From the NCBI RefSeq assembly GCF_040939455.1, contig NC_134106.1, positions 83,149,001 through 83,213,000 on the forward strand: DNA of 64,000 bases, written 5' to 3'. How positions within the stretch are numbered: the stretch's first letter is position 1; each line of letters opens with the position of its first letter. The stretch is from Microcebus murinus (lineage: Eukaryota; Chordata; Mammalia; Primates; Cheirogaleidae). Below the pieces are notes generated by a model, which was given only the letters and a program-made list of their open reading frames with translations, ran no database searches and had not been told where the DNA came from. Below are positions 11,940-23,709 of the stretch, one piece after another. The position numbers and the translations under genes were made by a program.

Positions 11940-12025
11940 AGGGTCATTGTGAAGATAAAACGAAGTGGACGATATGAGTGGGCTTTCAAACACTGAAAAC
12001 GTTATATTAATGGCATTATTTCTAC
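11940..12025 (+). mobile_element. MIR-type SINE fragment
   Basis: GGTCATTGTGAAGATAAAAC through GGGCTTTCAAACACTG and TTATATTAATGGCATTATT follows the MIR 3' half. Confidence 0.5.
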
Positions 12026-12079
12026 TGTTCCTAGTTTCTACTGCATCCACCGTGTCTATTGTGTTTAACTTGGACAGTT

Positions 12080-12423
12080 GTGGGGGTTTTTTTTGTTGTT
12101 TTTTTTTTGAGACAGAGTCTCACTTTGTTGCCCAGGCTAGAGTGAGTGCCATGGCGTCAGCCTAGCTCACAGCAACCTCAATCTCCTGGCTCAAGCAATC
12201 CTTCTACCTCAGCCTCCCAAGTAGCTGGGACTACAGGCATGCGCCACCAGCCTGGCTAATTTTATATATATATATTAGTTGACCAGTTAATTTCTTTCTA
12301 TTTATAGTAGAGACGGGGTCTCGCTCTTGCTCAAGCTGGTTTCAAACTCCTGACCTCGAGCAATCCACCCACCTCGGCCTCCCAGAGTGCTAGGATTATA
12401 GGCTTGAGCCACCGCGCCCAGCC
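12080..12423 (-). mobile_element. Full-length Alu with perfect target-site duplication, strepsirrhine type
   Basis: Dimeric Alu read in reverse, from a T-rich head (12087-12108) through GAGACAGAGTCTCACTTTG to CACCGCGCCCAGCC. It is flanked by the 14-bp direct repeat TAACTTGGACAGTT at 12066-12079 and 12424-12437. The middle of the element carries TATATATTAGTTGACCAGTT and AATTTCTTTCTATTT before AGTAGAGACGGGGTC, an insertion I know from lemur Alus. Good preservation fits a lineage-specific insertion. Confidence 0.95.
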
Positions 12424-12499
12424 TAACTTGGACAGTTTTACGTTTTCTGAAGTCTCTACCTAGGTAAGAACATACAGAATTAACACTTTCTGGAATTAC

Positions 12500-12700
12500 T
12501 CCAAGTACAAAATCCCCACAACCTTCTATAAGGTGGGAATAAATAAGTCCAAGAATACAGAGAAATGCAGAGAATTAAGTGGTTAACCCAGGGTTACGCA
12601 AATAGTAGTAAGTGGAGCACCCAAGTCCAATCCCTGAGTGTCCGTAGACAGAACATGCACACCTCCCATCTAAGCTGTCTTCCTGCTGCCCAGGTTCTGT
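12500..12700 (-). mobile_element. MIR SINE remnant, minus orientation
   Basis: Antisense MIR order is visible: CCACAACCTTCTATAAGGTG, TTAAGTGGTTAACCCAGGGT, TACGCAAATAGTAGTAAGTG and AGCACCCAAGTCCAATCCC. Confidence 0.6.
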
Positions 12701-15700
12701 TGGCTAGGTGGGACTCTCAACCTAGAGTTTCTTAGAGGTGACTAAAGCCTACCTTACAAAGAAAGATCTGAACAAGTAAGTGTAGAGCAGATAACCTATG
12801 CTCATGAAGAAGAAAGGGCAAGATGGGACAACTGTGGAAAAGAAATTTAGGAGCAAGCCCAATTAGAAAATTAATGAAAATTTGTTGTCTATCAACATAC
12901 ATTGGTTTGCAGTTTTCCATAGCTTGAAATTTCCAATAACTTCCTGTAGAAATCTCTATAGGAAGAACACGATATACTATATCCATAAAATCAAAGAGAA
13001 CAGGGAGACACTAGTATGCCATGGGCAAAGGCTAGGGAATATTGGGAGGGAAAGTGGGTGCGGGCAGAGAAATAACTCCAGAAATATCACTAGAAGGATG
13101 GAAACCAAAGAGTAAAGCAAAGAAAAAAAAGTGTGAAAATTGGAGATCAAGTTTAAACGTTAAAAGGGAAAAAAGGACAAAAGGAAAGAAAATCCAAAGA
13201 GCAAAATGAAAAAAACTAAACCAGAAAGGTTTGAAATAGTCAAAATTATTTCTGCAAAAAGTAAATAAATACCTTCCCCTTAGAAAACAAATTGAAATCT
13301 GCACAAGAGGCACTAGTAAAATCACCAAGGGCCAAATCATCTAACTGGGGTTAAGAATGCTGATAAATATATTAGCTACTTTAAAAAGCATAACCAAAAG
13401 AAGAGAAAGGAAAATCTTTTGTTATTCAAAACATATGCAGGTTTCTAAAAAATATTTTCCTTATAAACCTTCAGATTTTTATTGAAGTCTTTTTCTCTGT
13501 TTATTTTCCTACTTTATATACACAAAAAGTTACATACACATTTATCTCAAATAATTACAAAAAAACGTTTGTAATCTATTTCATGATGTCTTTGCAAATG
13601 GCATCACAGAAATTCCTCATTTTGGGGGGCTATGTCCATATTCCTTTATAGCATTCTTTGATTTTGATCTATCTACTTGAACTGTCCAATTCATTTGTTA
13701 AAATTTAGACCTACTTAATTCGTTTACTGAGTTAACTGGTTCACTAACTTAACTGGAATTTATAGCTGAATATATCACTCATTTCAGTCCAAATGGGCCA
13801 GCCATTTAAGCATATAGACATATAATGTGCTTTCCTCAATATTAATTAATTTGCACCGCTTCCCCACAGCAGATTATTGGCAAAATGGCTTTTCTTAAGG
13901 TCTAGATCTACAATATGAACATTCACTATAGCACTCACCAACACATAAATTCCCAAAGTTGGAACGATAATTTTGTAGCTCACGTCGTTTCTTATGGAAA
14001 ATTATGCCTTTAAAAGAACATTTTCTGATCTCCTTTAGTAATCTTTTCCATCAGTGAAATCTTCCTTATTGATAATATGATGAAAATAGGAAATTTAAGA
14101 CTTTGTATAGTATTCTTAGAACAATCAGTAAAAAAAGAATTGTTCCTATATTTAAAATGATGATGTTTTCCGGCCCCAAACATAAAAATACAGTGTTCTG
14201 AAACTGCCTTGGCTGATTTTTGTAAAGAAGTGGTCATACTTTTCTAAATAGTATCTATAGAAGAATCATTTAGAGTTCGGGTCTCAGGGATTTTGCTGGA
14301 GAGGAGTAACGTGGCAGAATATTTGATTTTATTTTTCATCCAGACAGGCTGTTTCATATTTACTTAGCAAAATTACTCTAGAATTCACATAAATAATTAA
14401 TTAATGAAATAACTAGCAAAGTTCATGAGACATAAGAAAATATTCTCTGGGCAGTCTCCAGATTGGAAATCTGAGTTGAAGGATCTCAATTCTCACCTAC
14501 GCAAATGCATAACCTCTCTAAGGTGGAGTTCCGTCCTCAGTTCCGAATAATAACATCCAAACAAAAAAATATTATCATGATAAACAAGTGGTATTTCCAA
14601 ATTAAAATAACGTATGTTCAGCACAGCGGGGAATACGGGGGCCTAAGCAAAGGGACTTAAAAAAGTCTGAATCAAGTGCATGGCAAGAGTGTGTCAGAGA
14701 TCTTTTTTTGTTTGTTTGTTTCTGTACCACCTTACCTTTCATGGGATGTCTTATGACCTCCCACCGCATGGCAACACTGAGTCACTGTGAAAGCAACAAT
14801 ACTTCTGACTTATAAAGAAGTTTTTTTCTAAGGAGCTTTTGACACACTTGATTTCATTTCTTCTTGCAAAGTCTTTATTATAACGAAGTCAAATGGTATT
14901 AATCCTGCGTATATGCATGTGAATAAACAGATACATTGTTGATTGAAGAGAGTATAGTTAAACCTAAGCCAGCTAGCATTATCGATGGCAAGCCGTTCCA
15001 TTTCCCTGTGACTGCTTTGTCAACAGTATGCTCAAAGAGTTTCCCACAAGAACATTCCTAGGTAGAAAGCCAAGCTGCACGCGTGTGCACTGCTGAGCAG
15101 GAGGAACTTCGCTGGGGTGGGCTCCAGAGAAACAAAGAGGAACAGGACCCAGAGCTCTCACGAGAGAGGTCATTTCAGATCTCTCCTAATGGAGACAAAA
15201 TGTCACCAAAAGTTGGCAGTCTTTTATTTCCCTTCCTTCCAAAGATGAAAACACAGCATCATTAGCCAAATTTACTCTGAACTTCCACCTCCTTAGGTTG
15301 CCGGTACTCAGGTTTAGCCGATGTATCTTTCCATCAAGGTAAATAATGTAAGAGGCAGATCAGTGACTGGATTGCTTAAGGAAAAATTTAGTGCAGGATG
15401 TATTTCTGGTTTTGACAATGCTTTAGAGCATTAGAGCTATGGTCCTTTAGGAAAAAAAGGCATGTATTAGCTCTCTAGCCTGTTTCCTTCCTCACTGAAA
15501 TTTGGTCTGTGATATTTCAATCCTTAATCCTCTCTCTCTTTTTTGCTCATTTCAATTGGTCAAGAAAAGTTCTGTCGAGCATAAAAAATACGAATTTGGA
15601 ATAAATAAATAGATAAATAATAAATAAATCTCATGGTCCTCCGGTTTCCAAGGATCATGAGTGAACATCATAATGTATGTGATTTAAGGCAGACTTCATG

Positions 15701-16949
15701 TAAAGTTCATCACTGCAGACATCTCTGCTCTATAGGATCCTTTCAGGCATCCTTCCTGAAATCTAGTCTCCATAGAGGTTTGAACTCAGAAAAAGTTATC
15801 ACCCCTTGTTGCAGTGAAAGAATTTTGATAGGTCCTTAATATGCATAGATATCTGGGCAAAGAAGAAAGGAAAGAAAGGTAGGGCTGGGAGCCTGCCCTT
15901 AAAATTGGAATCTGAAACTCCAGTCCACAGGCACGGCTACCACACTGATATGATTGATCGTAAGGGAAAAAAAAAAAATAAATAAGATACTGAGAGAATT
16001 TTTCCAATTCATACCTCTCAACTTGAGAATTTTTGCACAATAGATCATATCAGCTTTGGAGGTTGAGTCTATTTGGCACCATAATAACTAATTAAGGTGA
16101 AAAATGTATATGTTGAAGCTACCCCATGTCAAATATATGAAAATGTAGAAATATCTTATAGCCCAAGGCCAGCAGGACCCACTAGAACAGTATTCTGTTA
16201 GTACTTGATACAGGTGGGTCCCTCCTGGCTGGCCACATCACCAAAGCCTGTCGAGGCATTAACTCTCCCAGTGGAATAACTGGAGAGTCACTGGCCACCT
16301 TCTTTATTCTTCATCTGTCCCCCTCTGAGGAATTCTCTCTGACCTCTAGGGTCGAAATATCAAGCTGAACCTTTTGGAATTTATCATAAGCCTGGCATCT
16401 GTGCTCAGCAGTAGAGCTTTTGAATTCAAAACAGGACCGTTTCCTGGCTCACAACTCCAGCTCCAAATTCCTTAGGCTCAGAACTGATGGGAAAACAGAT
16501 CTTCACCATTCTTCTGATTTAGAAATCATTCAAACTGACAACAGATAAGAAATTGACAAGGAGATATGAAATCCTTAATTTACATAGCTGTCTCTTTTTT
16601 TTCTTCTACATAGTAAAGAACAGAGCGTCCTTAACCTTGATTTTCTCACTTCTCTCAGTTTAAAGCACAGCCCATAACATTAATTACAGTGTGTGTGAGC
16701 TGGAGGGTAGAAGTTAGATTTCACATGCCGTACCACATGGCATTCTAGAAGAGCTTTACAAGTTTTAGGTGTGCTTTTTTCCCAACTTGATATGTATGCA
16801 GCCCTACAACTATTCAGCATGACATCGCCTATACTCCACCCAGGACCTCCTCAATAACAACCTAAAAATGAATGCAGTCCCATAGAGCAAGTGCTGACAG
16901 CATTGATGGCTTAAGGATTTAGACAGATGGAGGTAAGTTTCTGACTCAG
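12701..16949. other. Long AT-rich non-coding interval
   Basis: No gene, RNA gene or young repeat. All open frames are short and AT-driven. A16-type runs and small (AAAT)n stretches (15605-15630) are the only simple repeats. Parts could be conserved enhancers, but one sequence cannot show that. Confidence 0.5.
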
Positions 16950-17105
16950 AGCTACAGAATGCTGAAGCTGAAAAAGGTATCTGAGATTATCAGTGCAACC
17001 CTTTTATTTTAGAAAAGGCAGGTGGCTTACCTACTCCAATTAGTAAGGAGTAACCCCAAGTATTTCTTACAATTCCAAGTTTTTCCACTACACAAGGCCA
17101 TAAGC
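16950..17105. mobile_element. Probable ancient SINE/LINE remnant
   Basis: CAGAATGCTGAAGCTGAAAA, CTGAGATTATCAGTGCAACC and TTTTATTTTAGAAAAGGCAG follow a widespread mammalian pattern (labelled object, 'associated in pairs' with 17905-18045). Strongly decayed. Confidence 0.35.
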
Positions 17106-17904
17106 CTCCTTGAGACACTGATGTAAGTTAAACCTTTTCCAGGAAAAAAAAAATCATATGCATATACACATACAAATGTTTGCATATAAACTCAGAAGGT
17201 TCACAGAACCCAGGAAAGCTTATTTCTAGATATTTAAGGAGTCCATGTTCCCCAAGTTAAGAACTCCGGTGCCTGAATAAGCAGCTTTTCTAAATATAAA
17301 GTGCTACTTTTAATCCCTTTGAAAACTTATCACCTTTGGAATATAAACTAGATTTAATGATGTAATCTATAAAATTCGAGGGAAAAGCAATTCCAACAAC
17401 TCAAATAGATGATTTAATTCCTAATCAATATTTCCATATTTTTAACATGTGTCAAGGGGAAAAAAATGTGCAAGAGAAATTTAAACCTACATGTATTTTA
17501 CTACCAATTTCACATATGGACATGGAATATCTTTTCTCCTAATATGGAGATGGCTCAGCAGTATTTAAATGATTCCTTATTCCAAGTCATATAAATATGC
17601 ACCAGATGTATCTTTTGTAAATGTTATGTTTTTCAACTTCTCAGCATTTGCAAGTAGTTGAAAGCTATGTCAAGCATGCTTTAATGGGGCATAAAAGTGT
17701 ATTGTATTCAAAGAGATGGCACAGCTCTGTAATAGGTGAAAATACAAATGTTGTCAATGGATACATTTTCATTTTATTGATTTACGCTGCATAATAGAAT
17801 GCCCTGTATTCTTCTTTACATGCAAGTTCTGTAACAATTGAAATATAACTAGATATAAAAAATCATGCTTACATTAATGGATTCTCTAGATGACAGAAAA
17901 TTCA

Positions 17905-18045
17905 AAACACAGAATTTTATGGCTAGAAGGCAACTTAAAGATCAACTAATTCCTACACCCTGATTTAACAGAGAAGAAAACTAAAACCAAAAGGGTTATA
18001 TGAGGCAACCAAGTTACTAAGCTGGTTGTGGCATAGGGTGTATGA
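17905..18045. mobile_element. Probable ancient SINE/LINE remnant
   Basis: GAATTTTATGGCTAGAAGGC, AACTTAAAGATCAACTAATT and CAGAGAAGAAAACTAAAACC repeat the same pattern as 16950-17105, so both are probably copies of one old family. Confidence 0.35.
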
Positions 18046-18829
18046 ATTTATATATCCCTAAAAATAAGGAACCTTACTGAGTTCTTTATATTTTCAGCCT
18101 CTTGACTACCTAAACAAATAGAAGAAGCAGTAAAACATATATCATTTATTGATTTCCTGGGATTTACTGAAGAAGCAGAACATGATCTATATTTTGCAAA
18201 CTGTCAAATTGCCTTACAGAAAATAAGTATAGGAAGTAAAATGCCAATTGCTAGCATTAAAGACTGTCAAAGAATATCATATGCCCTTTCTCCAATGTAA
18301 AATTCTAATAGACTCAAGATTAGCTTTTTTATTGTGACTACAAAAGATGTCGTAGTAAATTCCCCTCTGAACATTTTTCTTTGGGGTTAAATATATCAAA
18401 GATGTTTAGGAAATATTTTCAAGTCACATGTCATAGATAGGTCACCTTGAAAACAGTATCTTTTTTTTTTCCTTTTTTAAATAAAAGTTAACATAGATCA
18501 ATAGCTTATTGTAAAACTTTAAATTTTTGCTATGGAGAAAACAAATCCCTATCTCGTCCCATTTTATGTGACTTTCTAATATTTCTAAGCAGAGTTCAGT
18601 ACTTAAATGTGAGCATTAGTGGATACTACCATTACACTGGCTCATTTTCCCCACCTTAGTTTCTTTCCAAAATGTATTTTTATAAACTGCCTCAAATTCT
18701 TTCTTGGAATGAGGCTGAATATTAATTAATGAATTAGGTGAAAACCATTTTTCTGAAAGCCAACTAACTTTTTCACTTCAACCTTTATGAAAAATGTTTT
18801 GCCCTTTGAGGTCCAGTGGCAGCAATGAA

Positions 18830-18850
18830 GATTTCATTTAAAATGAAATC
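18830..18850. repeat. 21-bp palindrome
   Basis: Arms GATTTCATTT (18830-18839) and AAATGAAATC (18841-18850) are perfect reverse complements around a single A. Confidence 0.85.
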
Positions 18851-19739
18851 ATTATTGAAGTTTTTCTGAACTTTCTGTCACTGCTGCTGTGAGTGGAGTG
18901 CCAGTGTTTCTCAAAGTTCCACAGCTGACTCTACGTCCTTTCAAGCTCCAGACAAAACCACATATTTTCCCTCTTGCCAGGAACTAGTATTTGCACACTC
19001 TCCTACCTGGGCAGGGTCCAGAGGAGCAGTCCTCAGAGTCCCCACACACGCTGGTTGGAAGGGCAAGGTCCGGCTCCAGAGTCCAGCCTCACCGATGGAC
19101 GCTGGGTGTGCCTGAAACAGCTTCATTGTTTCCCGGACAATGCCAAGGCCAATGAGGGTGTTTGGACAGTAGCCCTGTCTATGTGCACTGAGGCATCCAC
19201 ACGGTCTCTGCTAAGGTGCGCGTGAGTTGAACACGGTGACGAGCCAACAAGCCAGCCCCGTGGCTTCCCTCACAGCCTGGAGCAGGCACAAGCTCCCCAG
19301 TCAACAGTCAATGTCACGAATTAGGGAAGTTGCTTCCCATTAATGGTTATTTTCCTGTCCCTCCCTCATATACAGAGAAACAGACATATGCCCATATGTC
19401 CATTTGGTGCAAGAGGTTTATAGATAGACACACGTGCACTTTCTGAGACCCTTATCATAACCTGCCACGCTTCAGTGTGATAATGATTTCAGGTTAATGT
19501 GCAGAGGAGCCTTATTCTGTCCTCATGATCATGAAGGGCTGGGGGAGGTGGCAGAGAGTGTAGTAATGGGGGGTAAAGAGGCCTTAGGAGCCTTTGCGGT
19601 CCTTGTTTTAATATGAAACGGGGTGGGGCTGAACTCATGAAATGTTACAGAACCACTTTACAAGCACCCTAAAGGGGCAATGTCTGGGGAGCTCCCAGAA
19701 AGGTAAAGAGCAGCAGGGTCCCTCAGAGTTTAAGAGACA

Positions 19740-19945
19740 AAACCCAAGTTCCAAAGCTGGTGCCACCATCATGTGCCCTTGGGCAGATGACTTAGCCCCG
19801 CGTGCCTCAGTTGGCTCACCTGTCAAACCTAGATGCAAACTATACTTCAGAGGGCTTTTAGAGGCTTAAATACAGTATACATAAAGGACATGTTTCAGTA
19901 CCTGGTGCCTGGCAAGTGGTTAGTAAGATTTTATTATGATGATTG
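19740..19945 (+). mobile_element. MIR SINE, + orientation
   Basis: CCTTGGGCAGATGACTTAGC, GTGCCTCAGTTGGCTCACCT and GTACCTGGTGCCTGGCAAGT followed by GGTTAGTAAG show the MIR core and 3' end in order. Confidence 0.75.
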
Positions 19946-22900
19946 TTATTATTGTCATCACCAGTGTTGTTACAGAACCTCTCCTTTGGGTCAATATGCT
20001 TGGAAATGAGAAAAGATTTGTTTGGAAGAACTCCCCTTTTCTCATCTCCCCATACTCAGAGATTGAGCACATGTTGCTAAATTCTGGTGGACAAGTCTCC
20101 CTCCAGCTCATTCAGAGGCATTCAAAACGGAAGAGAGGAGACAGTGCTGTGGGCCTGGGCTAGAACCCAACTGCCTCCCGTCAGCAACAGTTTTGGAGTC
20201 CCACTGTGTGCATTCATGGGTGTGGCCACCTTGCTCCCTTGACAAAGTCCAGGCCCAGAGTGGCAAGAAGATTTTCAGAAAATCTCATCAGGTAACACTC
20301 CCCTGGCTCCTCTCCCAGATTATTGTGAAGACAATGGAAGCAGTTATGTTTCGGTTCCCTGAGGGCAAGAAGGGCAAATCTCATCAAATTTGAAGTTATG
20401 ATAAAGAGTTTTCTGGGGGTGGAGGAGTGGTGGAATCCTCACTGAACAATGTCACTGCCTCCAGTTGGTTAGCTTCTCATGCTAACCACGCATTCTCGGT
20501 AAAGAACACTCCATGCTGAAACCAATAGCCAGCAACTGGCTGGCAAAGAGGCTGTCTCTTCCCAACATCACTGATGCCACCACACCCCAGTCCCTGTGTC
20601 CTCTGTGTCTCCAATGCCTTGGAAAACCATTTCTGGGCTTTTTCAACTCCCGCTGCACAGAACTATAACATATTTAAAGCATAAGGCTTGGCACAGGAGA
20701 TTTAAAAATAGGAAACAAATCTATCTTCAATGCTTAATGCACCTCTCCCTTAGGAAAATGTATACAAAACTCCCCCACCCCAACCCCCTCCACAAAAACC
20801 AATTTGGCGGTTAGCCAATGCCACCGGCCTTACTAAGACTGCAAGCTGAAATCAGCTCGTTGGCACAGCTGGTCCTGCGTTGACTGCTAAGACCCTGAGT
20901 GCAGAGCGAATGTGTGGCCCGGGGCCTGTGAGGAACTTTCTTTAACGTGCACCACAGCTGCCTGCCTCCCACACAGGGTGCTGGAGCTGGAGCTGTTGGG
21001 CTGGTGGTGTTTCCTTGAGGAGGGAGCTCTGTGTGGCCTGGGGAAGGGAAAAAAGATAGAGACCTGGTCATGCCCAAGCTCTTTGAAGGGATTTTCGTGT
21101 GGCTGGAACTTATTTCTCATTGTCCACTGATTTTGCTGCAAGGGTGCCCCATCCCAAGGGGTCTAAGTGCCTTGCAACTCTCACAAATGAGGCCTTTGCT
21201 TCCAACTAACACAATGGTTGCTAATGTATCTAGTTCTCCAAAGTCAGTATTGGAAAGCAGCATTATGTTCAAGATGCTGCTGTATTTATAATAAAGGGCG
21301 TTTTTAAAAATCGCATCAAAACTGTTTTGGACTCCCTGTTTCTTTTCTTTCTTTAAGGATGCTAACTAAGTCTTGGGCTATGGGCAGTTAATAGTAGCCA
21401 GTCCTGATTGGCCAACATCTGTTTCTTTATAGGAACCTTACTTGCCAAGTAGCTGGACAGCAATACTCATTTGGTATTCATGGGAAGTACTTGCCGAACA
21501 ATAATGACAATAATTGCCTCTGATTCTTGTGTTTACAACACTGCCAAAGTATCATTAGGGCCTTATTTATAGATAATAATGCTTATTAATCACAAGTATT
21601 TGAATTTTGGAATGTATTAGATTAATATTCTTTTGTACCTCAGTTCTGTACTAATGCTGTGAAAGACATTTACTGAATGCAACTCATTGGGAATGCTTAT
21701 TTTGAGCTGCAAAATAATGTGTGTAATTTGCAGGTGAAAGATAAAGAAATTACATGGCTACCTCTCAACAGCCTCCACCGAGATCAACGGCCAACATGGA
21801 GAATTAGGCCCTACCTCTAAGCTGAGAAAAGACAAAAAGCAAAATAAATATTCCTATAGACATTATTTTTTAGAAAATCTTATAAATACTCATGCCAAGA
21901 GAAATTCCTAATAATAAGTCTATTATTTTGTTTTGCCTAAATCTTCCATGGATCGCATCCCTTTACTGAAAAGGCTCTGGGGTGAAGAATAGTGATTCTG
22001 TAACGATTTCACACTGTATACGTTTTTAAAGGCTCAAAAAAAAACCCAGCATAGGCTAATAGTTGTTAACCAGCAAAGTACAATCTTAGGTCTAAATGTC
22101 TAGTTAAACATCCTTTATTCATTTAGTCACTAATACCTTTCCATATGTTTAATTTCTGTGCAAGCAAACATTAAAACTATCAAGAATTTCCTTATTTTTA
22201 AGTGCATCCAGAAAAAGGAGTCATCGACAATTTCAAAAAATTACCACACTTTTTCTAAGGTTAATCAGTAATTTCTGTTAGTATAGTAAAACAACTTTAT
22301 AAATAAATAGAAAGCATTACTAGCGCATAGTTTTCGCTTAGCCACTCTCTTCTAAAATTATAGCAAAAATGAAATCATTAATACTTTCTTCTTATCTAGC
22401 ACATCTTATTTATTCTTGGAATATTTTTTTCCTTATGTATTAGAACAATACTTCGGTTTATTTAATTAGATGAATACAAAAATAAACTGACACAACTTTC
22501 CAGAAATTTTTGAGAAAGAAAGCAAAGTTTATTAATAAAATTCTAGGTGCTCTTTTTTCAACAATATTTACAACAACTAAAATAAATAAATAATAATATT
22601 TGCAACAAGTTATCTTTTTTAAAACTGCCTGTAATTAATATTTACAAATGTTCTTGAGACTAAACTCAAATTATGTTCAATCTTATCCAAAGACTACTTT
22701 AAAATAGCCTATGGGTCTAATTACCACCTACAATATTTAACCTTGTCCTGGCTCATTCTCTTGATTTTGTCCCCCACAGAAAGTAAAGGGACTGCACCTT
22801 TCAATCCACCGAATTACACTGAGAAAATTGTCCTCCCTAAAAAACCCTTGAAGATTTGTTTATCAAATGTTTCCAAGTCAGAGCACACAAGGAAGTGAGG

Positions 22901-23610
22901 ATCTTAATTCAATAAATGTATAATGCTAACATTTTAATCCATTGCTAAATGTAAATAACTTTAGTGATCCCAGTTGAACTATTTAATATTAATTTAAAGT
23001 ATTTTATAATATGTGCATGTGTCTCCTCTCATGGGGCAAAGTAGAAAAGTGAACAATTATCTAATAACTTCAATCAATGTATTCAGCAAAACCTGGCAAG
23101 TCAGGCCCCTCAACTCCCTTTATTTAAATCTGGGGTGAATGTCTTAATGCATATAATGACCCCACTGGAGGTCCACTCAGGTGTGTGTATCTATCTCTGT
23201 GAAAATTGGTAGAATGAGGAATCAGGCAATAGATTATAGATTTAATTGATATCTTACAAATGTAATCATGATAGCCAATCTATTATAGATTGTTCAAATT
23301 TCATTTTTTTTTCTTAGTAGCTAGAAGAAAGGGAGGGCAATAACACCTAAATTATCCAAATGATTAATTCAATTCTCCAATTTATTTTGCCTTCAGTAGA
23401 CATCACCTGCTTCTCTCTTTACAAGACACGGGTAGTTGGATGAGGAAAGAAAATAAATGTGTTTTGAGAGAGCACAGATATACTGGATGTGTGTCATTGA
23501 TAATGTCTAACCACTGAGGCTGAAGACCTTCAATCCACCCCCAGGGTGTCTCTCTGAACCTTACTAAATATCGTCACCCAACTGCTTACAGACTTGGGTG
23601 AGAGGTTAGT
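19946..23610. other. Non-coding interval, AT-rich after 21.3 kb
   Basis: 19.95-21.3 kb has mixed composition with short shadow frames. 21.3-23.6 kb is about two-thirds A+T with many TAAT/ATTA cores (homeodomain-like sites) and no identifiable repeat. The absence of young repeats over several kb fits a constrained regulatory interval, but this is inference. Confidence 0.5.
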
Positions 23611-23709
23611 AGAGAAAGAAAGGAAGGAAAGAAGGAAGAGAGAGGGGAGGGGAGGGGAGAGAGAAGGAGAGAAAGAAAGGAAGAAAGAAGAAGAAAAAAA
23701 AGGAGAAAA
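23611..23709 (+). repeat. Purine-rich GA/GGA/GAAA simple repeat
   Basis: Nearly 100 bases with only A and G, built from GAAAG, GGAAG and GGGGA units. Confidence 0.95.
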
